The translations under genes were made by a program, and so were the position numbers. A stretch of DNA of 60,242 nucleotides, taken from an uncultured Acetatifactor sp. (GTDB lineage Bacteria; Bacillota; Clostridia; Lachnospirales; Lachnospiraceae). The notes under the pieces are model-generated. The model was not told where the DNA came from. It worked only from the letters and a program-made list of their open reading frames with translations, and ran no database searches. The stretch is from contig CAJTLR010000010.1 in assembly GCA_910577185.1 (NCBI GenBank), positions 25,315 through 85,556 of the forward strand. Reading direction: 5' to 3'. Of this stretch, positions 52,250 through 60,242 are shown piece after piece; position 1 is the stretch's first letter; every line of letters starts with the position of its first letter.

Positions 52250-53110
52250 ATGAGATTCGTAGTGGTGACGGGAATGAGCGGCGGTGGCAAGAGCACCGCC
52301 TTGAAAATGTTGGAGGATGCAGGCTTTTACTGTGTGGACAACCTTCCGGTTTCGCTGGTTGAGAAGTTTGCGGAGCTGATATCCATGCCGGGCAGCGAGG
52401 TGGGAAAGGTGGCGCTGGGGCTGGACGTGCGTTCCGACCAATCTTTTGAGGACGCCACGAGAGTGCTGGAGAAACTGAAGAGCACAGGTTATCAGCTGGA
52501 AATTCTGTTTATGGACGCGGACGAGAACGTGCTTATCAAGCGCTATAAAGAGACCAGGAGGATTCATCCCCTTGCCATGGAGGGCCGTGTGGAGGATGGT
52601 GTCAGGGCAGAGCGGAAGGTGCTGGAAAATATCCGGCGCCATGCGGATTATGTGATTGATACTTCCCTTTTGCTGACCAGGGAGTTAAAAGAGGAAATCG
52701 ACCGTATTTTTGTGGAGAATTCGGAATATAATAGTCTGATGGTGACAGTACTGTCATTTGGATTTAAGCATGGGATTCCTTCGGACGCCGACCTGGTGAT
52801 GGATGTGCGTTTTCTGCCGAATCCGTTCTACATTGAGGAATTAAAATACAAGACCGGAAATGACAGGGAAGTACAGGAATATGTGATGGGCTTTGAGGAG
52901 GCGGAAGCCTTTATGGCAAAGCTCACGGATATGCTGCATTTCCTGATTCCCAATTATGTCAAAGAGGGAAAGTACCGCCTGGTAATTGCCATTGGCTGTA
53001 CCGGGGGGAAACACAGAAGTGTGACCCTGGCCAATGAACTGTACCGGCGCATGAAGGACAAAGGTAAATACGGAATGAAACTGTACCACCGGGACGTCAG
53101 CCGCCAATAG
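52250..53110 (+). CDS. rapZ: RapZ (YvcJ-like) nucleotide-binding protein
   Basis: This 286-residue P-loop protein begins MRFVVVTGMSGGGKSTALKM and ends with the conserved IAIGCTGGKHRSVTLANEL block. In enterobacteria RapZ controls glmS mRNA decay; in Bacillus YvcJ binds nucleotides and is linked to wall precursor metabolism. The ATG at 52250 matches the family start, although the ribosome site is weak; 52238 is an alternative. The order rapZ-whiA-HPr-like matches Bacillus, except that yvcK is absent between rapZ and whiA. Confidence 0.95.
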   Translation: MRFVVVTGMSGGGKSTALKMLEDAGFYCVDNLPVSLVEKFAELISMPGSEVGKVALGLDVRSDQSFEDATRVLEKLKSTGYQLEILFMDADENVLIKRYKETRRIHPLAMEGRVEDGVRAERKVLENIRRHADYVIDTSLLLTRELKEEIDRIFVENSEYNSLMVTVLSFGFKHGIPSDADLVMDVRFLPNPFYIEELKYKTGNDREVQEYVMGFEEAEAFMAKLTDMLHFLIPNYVKEGKYRLVIAIGCTGGKHRSVTLANELYRRMKDKGKYGMKLYHRDVSRQ

Positions 53111-53153
53111 TAAAGAGGATGGTGGATGCGGACCGGAATAAATAGGAGGCCAC

Positions 53154-54020
53154 ATGTCTTTTGCGGGCGAGGTGAAAGAAGAACTGGCAAAACGGGTCAG
53201 TCCTGCCAGACATTGCCAGATTGCCGAGCTGGCGGCGCTGGTGAATTTCTGCGGACAGCTGGGACAGGAAGAAAACGGTGGTTTTCTGGTCGGATTTCAG
53301 ACAGAAAATGAAGCTGTTGCCAGAAAAGGCTTTACATTATTGAAAAAAACATATAATATAAATACGGATATTGTGTTAGGGGAGCAGGATATAGAGGGCC
53401 TGCTGGACAAACTGGGAAACCCTGACAGGCCGGTCAGCTCCCTTCTGCTGAAAAGATCATGCTGCAGGAGAGCATTTCTGAGAGGCGCATTTCTGAGTGC
53501 CGGCTCCATGAGTGACCCGGCAAAAGGGTATCATCTGGAATTTGACTGCAGTGATGCCGGTAAGGCGAGGCAGCTGCAGGAATTGATCAGGGGTTTTGGA
53601 ATTGAATCAAGGATTGTCATCCGTAAGAAATACCATATTGTTTACTTGAAAGAAGGGGCAGCAATTGTGGAGCTGCTGAATGTCTGCGAGGCGCCCCGGT
53701 CCCTGATGAATATGGAAAATCTCCGCATTCTGAAGGAAGTGAGAAATTCTGTCAACCGGCGGGTGAACTGTGAGACCGCCAATATCGCAAAGACCATTAG
53801 CGCAGCGGCAAGACAGACGGAGGATATTGAATTTTTAAGGACACACTATGGATTTCAGAATTTGCCGGACAATCTGAGAGAGATGGCAGAAATACGATTG
53901 GAGCATCCGGATGTGCCATTGAAGGAACTGGGAGAATTTTTTGATCCGGTTCTGGGAAAATCCGGGGTAAACCATAGATTACGCAAGCTGAGCGAGCTTG
54001 CAGAAAAAATAAGGCTGTAA
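53154..54020 (+). CDS. whiA: WhiA DNA-binding protein
   Basis: This 288-residue protein has the two LAGLIDADG-like homing endonuclease-type repeats without catalytic activity (CCRRAFLRGAFLSAGSMSDP) and a C-terminal helix-turn-helix (HPDVPLKELGEFFDPVLGKSGVNHRLRKL, of which the last part is the recognition helix). WhiA affects cell division and chromosome segregation in Gram-positive bacteria. It starts at MSFAGEVKEEL, as in the family, 43 bases after rapZ. Confidence 0.95.
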   Translation: MSFAGEVKEELAKRVSPARHCQIAELAALVNFCGQLGQEENGGFLVGFQTENEAVARKGFTLLKKTYNINTDIVLGEQDIEGLLDKLGNPDRPVSSLLLKRSCCRRAFLRGAFLSAGSMSDPAKGYHLEFDCSDAGKARQLQELIRGFGIESRIVIRKKYHIVYLKEGAAIVELLNVCEAPRSLMNMENLRILKEVRNSVNRRVNCETANIAKTISAAARQTEDIEFLRTHYGFQNLPDNLREMAEIRLEHPDVPLKELGEFFDPVLGKSGVNHRLRKLSELAEKIRL

Positions 54021-54048
54021 GAACGGACGGCAAAGAGGAGGAAAGGAA

Positions 54049-54309
54049 ATGAAAAAGAAAAGTATCGGCATCAGTCTGGAAGACGAACAGATGGCCAGAC
54101 ATATCGCACTGCTGGTTCAAAAAGCCAGCAAGTACGAAAGTGCTATTTATATCCAGTCCGGTGACCGAAAGGTGAATGCAAAGAGCATCATGGGCATGAT
54201 GACCCTGGGTATGGATATCAGTGAAAACCTGGAGATTTCGGCAGAAGGCTCCGATGAAAATGAGGCGATAGAAGGGATTGCCGATTTCCTGGAGGGACTG
54301 GAAGAGTAA
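54049..54309 (+). CDS. HPr-like phosphocarrier (Crh-type) lacking His15
   Basis: This 86-residue protein fits the HPr fold and keeps the regulatory Ser46 in VNAKSIMGMM. The phosphotransferase histidine is missing: position 15 is Met in EDEQMARHIALL, where HPr has His and Crh has Gln. It therefore cannot take phosphate from Enzyme I, but could still be a substrate of HprK and act as a catabolite co-regulator. It follows whiA, exactly where Crh is found in Bacillus. The substitution is read directly; the role is inferred. Confidence 0.9.
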   Translation: MKKKSIGISLEDEQMARHIALLVQKASKYESAIYIQSGDRKVNAKSIMGMMTLGMDISENLEISAEGSDENEAIEGIADFLEGLEE

Positions 54310-54316
54310 TAGGAGT

Positions 54317-55231
54317 ATGGATAAAAAGCTGTTATTTGTATATAATCCAAAAGCTGGAAAAGCGCAGATCAGGAATAAACTTTCCGATATTCTGAATGTA
54401 TTTGCGAGAGCCGGATATGAGATTACCATAGTGCCCACACTGAAACATGACGACGCAAGAGTGGCCGTGGCCGGACGCCGGGAGGGATATGACCTGGTGG
54501 TGTGCAGCGGCGGTGATGGAACACTGGACGAAGTGGTGACAGGCATAATTCAGAGCGGTGTGCGAACACCTGTCGGCTATATTCCCGCGGGAAGCACCAA
54601 TGATTTCGGGGGAAGTCTTGCTTTGCCCAAGAACATGATACGGGCGGCAGAGGCTATTGTGGAAGGCAGAAACTTCCATTGTGATATCGGATCCTTCCGG
54701 TATGATGATGTGGATGATGTTTTTGTCTATATTGCGGCTTTTGGACTTTTTACAGATGTGTCCTATGAGACGGCGCAGGACATGAAAAATGTGCTGGGGC
54801 ACATGGCTTACCTGCTGGAGGGTATGAAGAGACTGTCTTCCATTCGTTCTTTTCATATGAAAGTCAGCTGGGAGGGGAATGAGGCAGAGGATGACTTTAT
54901 CTTCGGCATGATTACCAACTCCATGTCCGTAGGCGGCTTTAAGAATATTACGGGAAAAAACGTGAAGCTGGATGACGGACTTTTTGAGGTGACACTGATC
55001 AGGCAGCCCAGAAATCCGGTAGAACTGAATAACATCATGATCTCCCTGCTGGACAGGAATATTAACACGGATGCCATGTATTGCTTCCGCACTGCGGAGC
55101 TGGTACTGGAGTCCAAAGAACCGGTGGCATGGACATTGGATGGCGAAAACGGCGGCAGCCATACAAAAGTGACCATAAGAAATGTATGCAAAGGAATTGA
55201 CATCAGGGTAAAAAAACCGCCTTCCAAATAA
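54317..55231 (+). CDS. Diacylglycerol/lipid kinase (DagK/YegS family)
   Basis: This 304-residue kinase has the catalytic motif VVCSGGDGTLDEVVTGII and the PAGSTNDFGGSL block of the DAG kinase catalytic domain. The start is KKLLFVYNPKAGKAQIRNKL. In Firmicutes such enzymes return diacylglycerol, released in lipoteichoic acid synthesis, to phospholipid synthesis. The ATG at 54317 follows AGGAG closely, 7 bases after the HPr-like stop. Confidence 0.9.
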   Translation: MDKKLLFVYNPKAGKAQIRNKLSDILNVFARAGYEITIVPTLKHDDARVAVAGRREGYDLVVCSGGDGTLDEVVTGIIQSGVRTPVGYIPAGSTNDFGGSLALPKNMIRAAEAIVEGRNFHCDIGSFRYDDVDDVFVYIAAFGLFTDVSYETAQDMKNVLGHMAYLLEGMKRLSSIRSFHMKVSWEGNEAEDDFIFGMITNSMSVGGFKNITGKNVKLDDGLFEVTLIRQPRNPVELNNIMISLLDRNINTDAMYCFRTAELVLESKEPVAWTLDGENGGSHTKVTIRNVCKGIDIRVKKPPSK

Positions 55232-55319
55232 ATAAAAAAAGATATTCATGGCAGTATTATGCTTAATTTACAAATTCAGCATGACAGTGCCAAATATATA
55301 AAATGGAGGTATCAGTATT

Positions 55320-56183
55320 ATGCTAGTTTCAGCAACAGAAATGCTTAAAAAAGCAAAAGCAGGCCACTATGCGGTGGGACAGTTCAACATCAATAATCTG
55401 GAGTGGACAAAGTCCATCCTGCTGACCGCAAAGGAGTGCAAGTCTCCTGTGATTCTGGGCGTATCCGAAGGCGCCGGCAAGTACATGGGCGGTTACCATG
55501 CGGTAGTGGGTATGGTAAACGGTCTGCTGAAGGACCTGGACATTGATGTGCCTGTGGCGCTTCATCTGGATCATGGTTCCTATGAGCACTGCTATAAGTG
55601 CATCGAGGCAGGATTCTCATCCGTTATGTTCGATGGCTCCCATTATCCCATCGAAGAGAACGTGTCCAAGACCACGGAACTGGTAGCTGCAGCCCACGGA
55701 AAGGGAATTTCCATTGAGGCGGAAGTAGGTTCCATCGGCGGCGAGGAGGACGGCGTCGTAGGTATGGGCGAATGTGCGGATCCCAAGGAGTGCAAGGCCA
55801 TCGCTGATCTGGGTGTAGATTTCCTGGCAGCAGGTATCGGAAACATCCACGGCAAATATCCTGAAAACTGGAAGGGCTTAAGCTTTGAAACCCTGGATGC
55901 CGTTCAGCAGCTCACCGGGGAAATGCCTCTGGTGCTTCACGGCGGGACAGGCATTCCGGCAGACATGATCAAGAAAGCCATCTCCCTGGGTGTGGCAAAA
56001 ATCAATGTGAACACAGAGTGCCAGCTGGCTTTCGCGGATGCTACCCGCAAGTACATCGAGGCAGGCAAGGACCAGCAGGGCAAGGGATTTGATCCCCGTA
56101 AGCTTCTGGCTCCCGGCGCCGAGGCCATCAAGGCTACCGTGAAGGAGAAGATGGAACTGTTCGGATCTGTGGGGAAGGCCTGA
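55320..56183 (+). CDS. fba: Fructose-bisphosphate aldolase, class II
   Basis: This 287-residue zinc aldolase interconverts fructose 1,6-bisphosphate with glyceraldehyde 3-phosphate and dihydroxyacetone phosphate. Metal and substrate sites are visible in VALHLDHGSYEHCYKCIEAG, SIEAEVGSIGGEEDG, GIGNIHGKYP and LVLHGGTGIPADMIKKAI. GGAGG precedes the ATG by 10 bases. Its stop codon touches the left end of a MITE-like element, and no separate terminator is visible before that element. Confidence 0.96.
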   Translation: MLVSATEMLKKAKAGHYAVGQFNINNLEWTKSILLTAKECKSPVILGVSEGAGKYMGGYHAVVGMVNGLLKDLDIDVPVALHLDHGSYEHCYKCIEAGFSSVMFDGSHYPIEENVSKTTELVAAAHGKGISIEAEVGSIGGEEDGVVGMGECADPKECKAIADLGVDFLAAGIGNIHGKYPENWKGLSFETLDAVQQLTGEMPLVLHGGTGIPADMIKKAISLGVAKINVNTECQLAFADATRKYIEAGKDQQGKGFDPRKLLAPGAEAIKATVKEKMELFGSVGKA

Positions 56184-56649
56184 TTCATATTTTGTTTACA
56201 AATCATTCAATGAATATTTGAATTATTATCATGATTTAGACATTTCTTTTGTATATACTTAGATCATGAACACAAACAAAGTAAGTGTCAAAGGCAAGCC
56301 ACAGTTTACTGAATAACTTTTTCATAATTATAGCCAAGGAACGTCAGTTCCTTGGCATCCTCCCTTTTTAGGGGTAAAATTCTGCTCGGTTCAGAGTATT
56401 TTTCCAGGAAATTACAATGTATTGTTTTATGATAGGGAAAATGTTTATCCCTGAAAAGGGAGGATGCCAGAAAACCCGGGGTTTTCTGGCATTATTATGA
56501 AAAAGTTATTTAGTAAACAGTAACTTTGGCTGGCTCTTTGCTTTATCAGTGTTCCGTTCACTTGATAGTTATAGTATATAGATAAGAAATGTATAAACAA
56601 TGATAATTGATTTAAAAAAACTTGAATGATTTGTAAACAAAATATGAAT
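56183..56649. mobile_element. 467-bp MITE-like foldback element
   Basis: Perfect 28-base terminal inverted repeats lie at 56183-56210 and 56622-56649. Inside are nested arms: 56305-56328 with 56494-56517 (one mismatch in 24), 56357-56373 with 56449-56465 (one mismatch in 17), and two perfect hairpins at 56333-56356 (10 bp) and 56466-56490 (11 bp). The remaining flanks are imperfectly complementary too, so the whole element can fold into one branched hairpin. It has no coding capacity of note. No target-site duplication was identified. The left end starts on the last base of the fba stop codon, and the right end is 30 bases from the acetyltransferase stop. Confidence 0.8.
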
Positions 56650-56679
56650 AAGAGGCGTGATGAAACAGGCAGCCCCAAA

Positions 56680-57447
56680 TTACAGGAAGCGGACGGCGCC
56701 TGCCTCCGGAAAACGGGTGAGCAATAGCAGATAATAATCCCTGCCATCCAGAGTGAGCTTTGCTTTACAGTGAAAGCCAAGCCTCCTGCATAGTTTCAGG
56801 GAGGGCAGGTTTTCCCTTTCCACCACTGCCTGTACCTTTGTAAATTCCAGCGCTGCCCGGGCATATTGCAGAATTCCCCTGCAAACTTCGGCGGCATAGC
56901 CTTTTCCCTGCCAGGGCACTCCTATCATGAAACCCAGCTCGGGAGATTCAAATCCCTCCCGCCAGGAAATACCCGCCCTGCCGATGATGGAACCGCTTTC
57001 TTTTTCCACAATGGTCCAGACACCGAATCCGTAAAATGTGTACATGCTGGCAATGTATTCCCGCACATATTTCTTTTCCTGCTCTATTTCCGGGTAAAGC
57101 CCCTCCATGTGTCTGGTGATGGCAGGATGACTGTAGATATGGAAAAAATCCTCCACATCCTCAGGGGTGGTCTCACGGACCAGACATCTGCCGGTTTCCA
57201 GGATATTCCAGGGGAGTCCTTTCTGCCTCCGGTAAACCCGCTGGATGTATTCCGGTTCCAGGTCTTCCGGATCTTCCACTGCGAACAGAAAACGGGAAAA
57301 ATCCTGCTGCCGGTTTGCCGGGTGAATGTATATGATCACGGCTTTATCTTCCTGAAGCAGCCGGTCTGCCGTCTTCGCGTCATCCGTCACATACAGAACG
57401 CCTTCCTGACTCTCTATGGGAACTTTAATTTCTTTTAAATATACCAT
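56680..57447 (-). CDS. GNAT family N-acetyltransferase with extra N-terminal domain
   Basis: The C-terminal 165 residues of this 255-residue protein form a GNAT domain of the RimJ/RimL type: RCLVRETTPEDVEDFFHIYS, then the acetyl-CoA-binding GVPWQGKGYAAEVCRGILQYA and ENLPSLKLCRRLGFHCKAK. The first 90 residues are a separate domain (YVTDDAKTADRLLQEDKAVIIYIH) that I do not recognise. Target is unknown. The ATG follows GGAGAAAG directly. Its 3' end abuts the MITE-like element. Confidence 0.85.
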   Translation of the reverse strand: MVYLKEIKVPIESQEGVLYVTDDAKTADRLLQEDKAVIIYIHPANRQQDFSRFLFAVEDPEDLEPEYIQRVYRRQKGLPWNILETGRCLVRETTPEDVEDFFHIYSHPAITRHMEGLYPEIEQEKKYVREYIASMYTFYGFGVWTIVEKESGSIIGRAGISWREGFESPELGFMIGVPWQGKGYAAEVCRGILQYARAALEFTKVQAVVERENLPSLKLCRRLGFHCKAKLTLDGRDYYLLLLTRFPEAGAVRFL

Positions 57448-57540
57448 CTTTCTCCAGTTTCCTCTTTACGATAAGATTCTTTTATTATAAAATCAATATA
57501 AACTGATTATACTTTATTTTAAACAGAAAGGAAATTCATT

Positions 57541-58065
57541 ATGGAAAAAAATCCGATTGTCACAATCACCATGAGAGATGGGGGAATCATTAAGCTGGAG
57601 CTGTATCCGGAGATTGCACCGATTTCCGTAAACAATTTTATCAGTCTGGTGCAGAAGAAGTTTTATGATGGGCTTATTTTTCACCGCGTGATTAAGGGCT
57701 TTATGATCCAGGGGGGCTGCCCCGACGGCACGGGCATGGGCGGACCGGGCTACAGCATTAAGGGAGAGTTCTCCAGCAACGGTGTGGACAATGAGCTGAA
57801 GCATACAGAGGGGGTATTGTCCATGGCAAGATCCATGCATCCCGATTCCGCCGGGTCACAGTTTTTTATCATGCACAAAAAGGCGCCGCATCTTGATGGC
57901 TCCTATGCCGCGTTCGGAAAAGTGACAGAGGGCATGGATGTGGTAAACCGTATTGCGGAGGTCTCCACCGACGGCGCGTCCGACCGTCCCTACGAAAACC
58001 AGGTGATGGAAAGCGTCACTGTGGAAACATTCGGAGTGGAGTATCCGGAACCGGAAAAATGCTGA
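57541..58065 (+). CDS. Peptidyl-prolyl cis-trans isomerase, cyclophilin type
   Basis: This 174-residue cyclophilin catalyses proline isomerisation in folding proteins. The signatures KFYDGLIFHRVIKGFMIQGGCP, containing the catalytic Arg and Phe, and SMARSMHPDSAGSQFFIMHKKAP are present. There is no signal peptide, so it is cytosolic. An AAGGAA site precedes the ATG. It is divergent from the acetyltransferase gene, with an AT-rich 93-base gap, and a strong terminator follows. Confidence 0.95.
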   Translation: MEKNPIVTITMRDGGIIKLELYPEIAPISVNNFISLVQKKFYDGLIFHRVIKGFMIQGGCPDGTGMGGPGYSIKGEFSSNGVDNELKHTEGVLSMARSMHPDSAGSQFFIMHKKAPHLDGSYAAFGKVTEGMDVVNRIAEVSTDGASDRPYENQVMESVTVETFGVEYPEPEKC

Positions 58066-58127
58066 GTTATCCGGCAATGCCATGGTAAGCTGGGATTTTC
58101 AGCGGATTGAAATGGTGAGATGGGAAG

Positions 58128-58169
58128 GGCTGTCTCCCCTGGCGGAAAGCCATTGGGGGACAGCCTTTT
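58128..58169 (+). terminator. Terminator after the cyclophilin gene
   Basis: GGCTGTC at 58128-58134 pairs with GACAGCC at 58159-58165, with further CCCC/GGGG and GGC/GCC pairing inside, followed by TTTT. Confidence 0.85.
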
Positions 58170-58208
58170 GTGTGCCGTGCACTTCTTGCATATAATGCAT
58201 GTCTATTG

Positions 58209-59081
58209 TCACTCTCCGCCGTAGAAAATCTGTGCGATAGGGGAATCCGGGGAGAGGATCACTGTCTTGCGGCCGCCCTGCATGGAAATCTTCAGGGCAT
58301 CCAGGCTTCTGACAAAGGAGTAAAATTCCTGCTTGGACTCGTCATTGTACGCTTCGGAAAGAATCCGCATATATTCGGCTTCGCCTTCTGCAATCAGGAT
58401 AGCGGCTTCCCGGTCAGCCTCGGAGAGAAGTACGGTCACTTCCTTGTCGGTGGTGTTCCGGATAATCTGTGCTTCGGAGCTGCCTTCCGCAGTGTAGGTG
58501 GCGGCAATATTGTCGCGTTCGGAAATCATACGTTCATAGACGGCAGCTTTATTGTCACCGGGCAGGTCAAGCTTTTTGGTCTCAAAAGACAACAGTTCAA
58601 TTCCGTACTGATCCAGAGAATCCCCGATATTGGCGATGATGGAAGCCGATAATTCCCCGTTGCGTCCGGATATCACGTCATCCTGGGAAGTGCTGCTGAT
58701 CACGTTCTTGGTGGAATTGTATACAATAACGTCCAGTCTGCCTTCGGCGCCCGTGATGGAGGAATTCAGGGTCTGGGCGAACTTCAGGGGGTCCGAGATT
58801 CTCCATAAAATATAACTGTCACAGATCATGGTCTTTTTGTCACTTGTAATGACATCCGAGGACGGCAGGTCATACAGCAGGACCTGATTGGGAAGGGTGT
58901 CCACACTCTGGATAAAAGGAATCTTGAAGCTGATACCGGCCTGGGTCACTACATGGTCCACCTTTCCGAACTGCCGGATCAGGCTGTACTGATTTTCCTG
59001 GGTGATAACGAGGCTGGATGCGCCTGCGATAATGGCGGCCAGTATGATGATGATCAGGGCGGCTTTCTTTGCTGTTTTCAT
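58209..59081 (-). CDS. hflC: HflC, SPFH-domain protease modulator
   Basis: This 290-residue protein has an N-terminal membrane anchor (AALIIIILAAIIAGASSLVI) followed by an SPFH/band 7 domain (QYSLIRQFGKVDHVVTQAGI, SVDTLPNQVLLYDL) and a coiled coil rich in Glu and Ala (SEADREAAILIAEGEAEYMR). With HflK it forms a large membrane complex that encloses and regulates FtsH. The ATG at 59081 follows AAAGGAG; a longer frame upstream overlaps hflK and lacks such a site. It is downstream of hflK in the same transcript. Confidence 0.93.
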   Translation of the reverse strand: MKTAKKAALIIIILAAIIAGASSLVITQENQYSLIRQFGKVDHVVTQAGISFKIPFIQSVDTLPNQVLLYDLPSSDVITSDKKTMICDSYILWRISDPLKFAQTLNSSITGAEGRLDVIVYNSTKNVISSTSQDDVISGRNGELSASIIANIGDSLDQYGIELLSFETKKLDLPGDNKAAVYERMISERDNIAATYTAEGSSEAQIIRNTTDKEVTVLLSEADREAAILIAEGEAEYMRILSEAYNDESKQEFYSFVRSLDALKISMQGGRKTVILSPDSPIAQIFYGGE

Positions 59082-59106
59082 ATGTTTTCTCCTTTCGGGT
59101 CCGGTA

Positions 59107-60165
59107 TTAGTTTTCGGGCACAGGGCTGTGGGGTTCCGCAGGATCCGGGTTTTCCGGGTTATTTTCCCGGGACATGTCCTCTTCCGTTCCGGTAAATGAT
59201 TCCAGGGGATAAATGGTCTGCATATTTCCGCTGGGACTTTCAATGATCACCTTCAAATCGGGAAGCACGTTTTCCATGGCCTCATAAAACATACGCTGTC
59301 TGGTGATGACCGGATTTTTAATATATTCCGTGTACATGGAGTTAAAACGTGCAACCTGGGCGGTAGCTTCGTTGATTCGTTCTGTTTTTTGGGCTTCCGC
59401 ATCTTTGATAATGCCATCTGCCTTCGCCTGGGCGGAGGGAATCTGCTCGTTGCGGTATTTGTTGGCGTTGTTCAGGGCTGTCTCCTTTCCCTGCTTTGCG
59501 GATTCCACTGCCTTGAAGGCCTCCATGACTTCCACGGTAGGCGGTTCGGAGTCCTGGATGGTGATGTTTACCAGCTGTATTCCAATGTCCTGCTGGGCCA
59601 GGCGGTCCAGAATCATTTCCCGTATGGATGACTGGATCTCATTTTTTCCGGTGGTCAGGACATCATCCACAGGATAGCTGCCGATCACGGTACGGATGCA
59701 GCTCTGGCTGATGTTTTTCAGGATATCCAGGGGCGCTTTGGAAGCGTAAACTGCTTTTACGGGGTCACTGTAACGGTATTCCACGTAAAAATCCACGTCG
59801 ATGAAATTAAAGTCGGAAGTAATCATCAGGGATTCCTCTTCGTTCAGTTCGTTGTTGTCCGTGCTGTAGCCAATGGAAAATCCCTGGATGGTGGTATTGA
59901 CTTTCCGGACCTGCTGGATAAAAGGAATCTTGAAGTGAAGTCCCGGTTCCGTGACCGCCTGGGCTTTGCCAAGGGTGATCAGTACGGCCTGCTCCTGCTC
60001 CTTGATCTCGTAGGCTGAATTTACTGCCAGGAAAATCACTGCCAGGACGATAACCACAATGGCGGCAATTTTGCCGGCAGACCCTTTGGGGTTCTGGGAA
60101 CTGCCCTGTCCGTTGTTCACGGTCTCAAATCCGTTTTTAAAGTTGCGAAAAGATCCACTTTTCAT
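59107..60165 (-). CDS. hflK: HflK, SPFH-domain protease modulator
   Basis: This 352-residue partner of HflC has a short Asn/Gly-rich cytoplasmic N terminus, a membrane helix (IAAIVVIVLAVIFLAV, about 33-50), the band 7 domain (EQEQAVLITLGKAQAVTEPGLHFKIPF), a helical region with KAVESAKQGKETALNNANKY, and a Pro/Glu-rich tail. The start ATG at 60165 follows GAGGAGG. The operon promoter must lie near or beyond the right edge of the window. Confidence 0.94.
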   Translation of the reverse strand: MKSGSFRNFKNGFETVNNGQGSSQNPKGSAGKIAAIVVIVLAVIFLAVNSAYEIKEQEQAVLITLGKAQAVTEPGLHFKIPFIQQVRKVNTTIQGFSIGYSTDNNELNEEESLMITSDFNFIDVDFYVEYRYSDPVKAVYASKAPLDILKNISQSCIRTVIGSYPVDDVLTTGKNEIQSSIREMILDRLAQQDIGIQLVNITIQDSEPPTVEVMEAFKAVESAKQGKETALNNANKYRNEQIPSAQAKADGIIKDAEAQKTERINEATAQVARFNSMYTEYIKNPVITRQRMFYEAMENVLPDLKVIIESPSGNMQTIYPLESFTGTEEDMSRENNPENPDPAEPHSPVPEN

Positions 60166-60242
60166 ATCGTTTCCTCCTCGTATATGGTAATAACTTCTCG
60201 GAATCTTCAGCCCTTATTTCATGGGGCTTTCAGAACCTATTT

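Noticed and set aside
56175..56660. Target-site duplication flanking the foldback element
   Set aside because: No convincing direct repeat was found immediately outside the two 28-bp ends.
59082..59243. Upstream extension of HflC by 54 codons
   Set aside because: It overlaps the hflK 3' end and lacks a ribosome site; AAAGGAG precedes the ATG at 59081.

Overview
The window looks like a chromosomal segment of a Gram-positive anaerobe of the Lachnospiraceae / Clostridium cluster XIVa type. This is inferred from gene content, not from a database search: HPr kinase with an HPr-like partner, a rapZ-whiA-Crh-like block, MecA, a T-box upstream of a type 3 proline-tRNA ligase, a dockerin-bearing M60 peptidase, strong GGAGG ribosome sites and TTGACA/TATAAT promoters. 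No rRNA, tRNA, CRISPR array, transposase or phage gene was seen.

Region 1 (1-12.75 kb) is a surface-polysaccharide locus. It opens with a partial glycosyltransferase on the minus strand, then two tandem paralogous glycosyltransferases. A long operon follows: FkbH-like protein, aldo/keto reductase, split transketolase, MaoC-like hydratase, acyl carrier protein, MBOAT acyltransferase, a membrane-anchored SGNH-like protein and carboxynorspermidine decarboxylase. FkbH, carrier protein, MBOAT and SGNH protein together resemble a D-alanylation (Dlt) machine in which FkbH replaces the adenylating ligase. This is the best candidate for an undescribed system here.

Region 2 (12.75-20.5 kb) holds palindromic repeats and a compact promoter/terminator interval. 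Next come an ECF sigma factor overlapped by an anti-sigma-like protein fused to an NlpC/P60 peptidase, thiamine pyrophosphokinase, a GH4 enzyme with a CHEV motif (probable alpha-galacturonidase) divergent from an AraC regulator, an aromatic acid exporter-like protein and an Spx/ArsC-like protein.

Region 3 (20.5-34 kb) holds an 1800-residue dockerin-bearing M60 peptidase followed by a membrane-anchored protein with a possible cohesin-like fold. It also holds mecA, a GH105 hydrolase, a GH28 polygalacturonase, a MATE exporter, a DUF1576 membrane protein and a small hypothetical gene. GH4, GH105 and GH28 together point to intracellular breakdown of pectin oligosaccharides.

Region 4 (34-48.8 kb) is mostly housekeeping: T-box and proS, an alpha/beta hydrolase, an exonuclease, a D,D-carboxypeptidase, an in-frame TrmB-thioredoxin fusion, a YitT-family protein, a UPF0371 protein, ftsH, a lipoprotein amidase and uvrC.

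Region 5 (48.8-60.2 kb) holds a 141-bp palindrome-rich tandem repeat before hprK, then glucokinase, murB, rapZ, whiA, an HPr-like protein without the phosphorylatable histidine, a lipid kinase and fba. A 467-bp MITE-like foldback element with perfect 28-bp terminal inverted repeats follows. The window ends with a GNAT acetyltransferase, a cyclophilin and the hflK-hflC pair. Catabolite control (HprK plus Crh-like protein), sugar phosphorylation and cell-wall precursor synthesis are thus physically linked.
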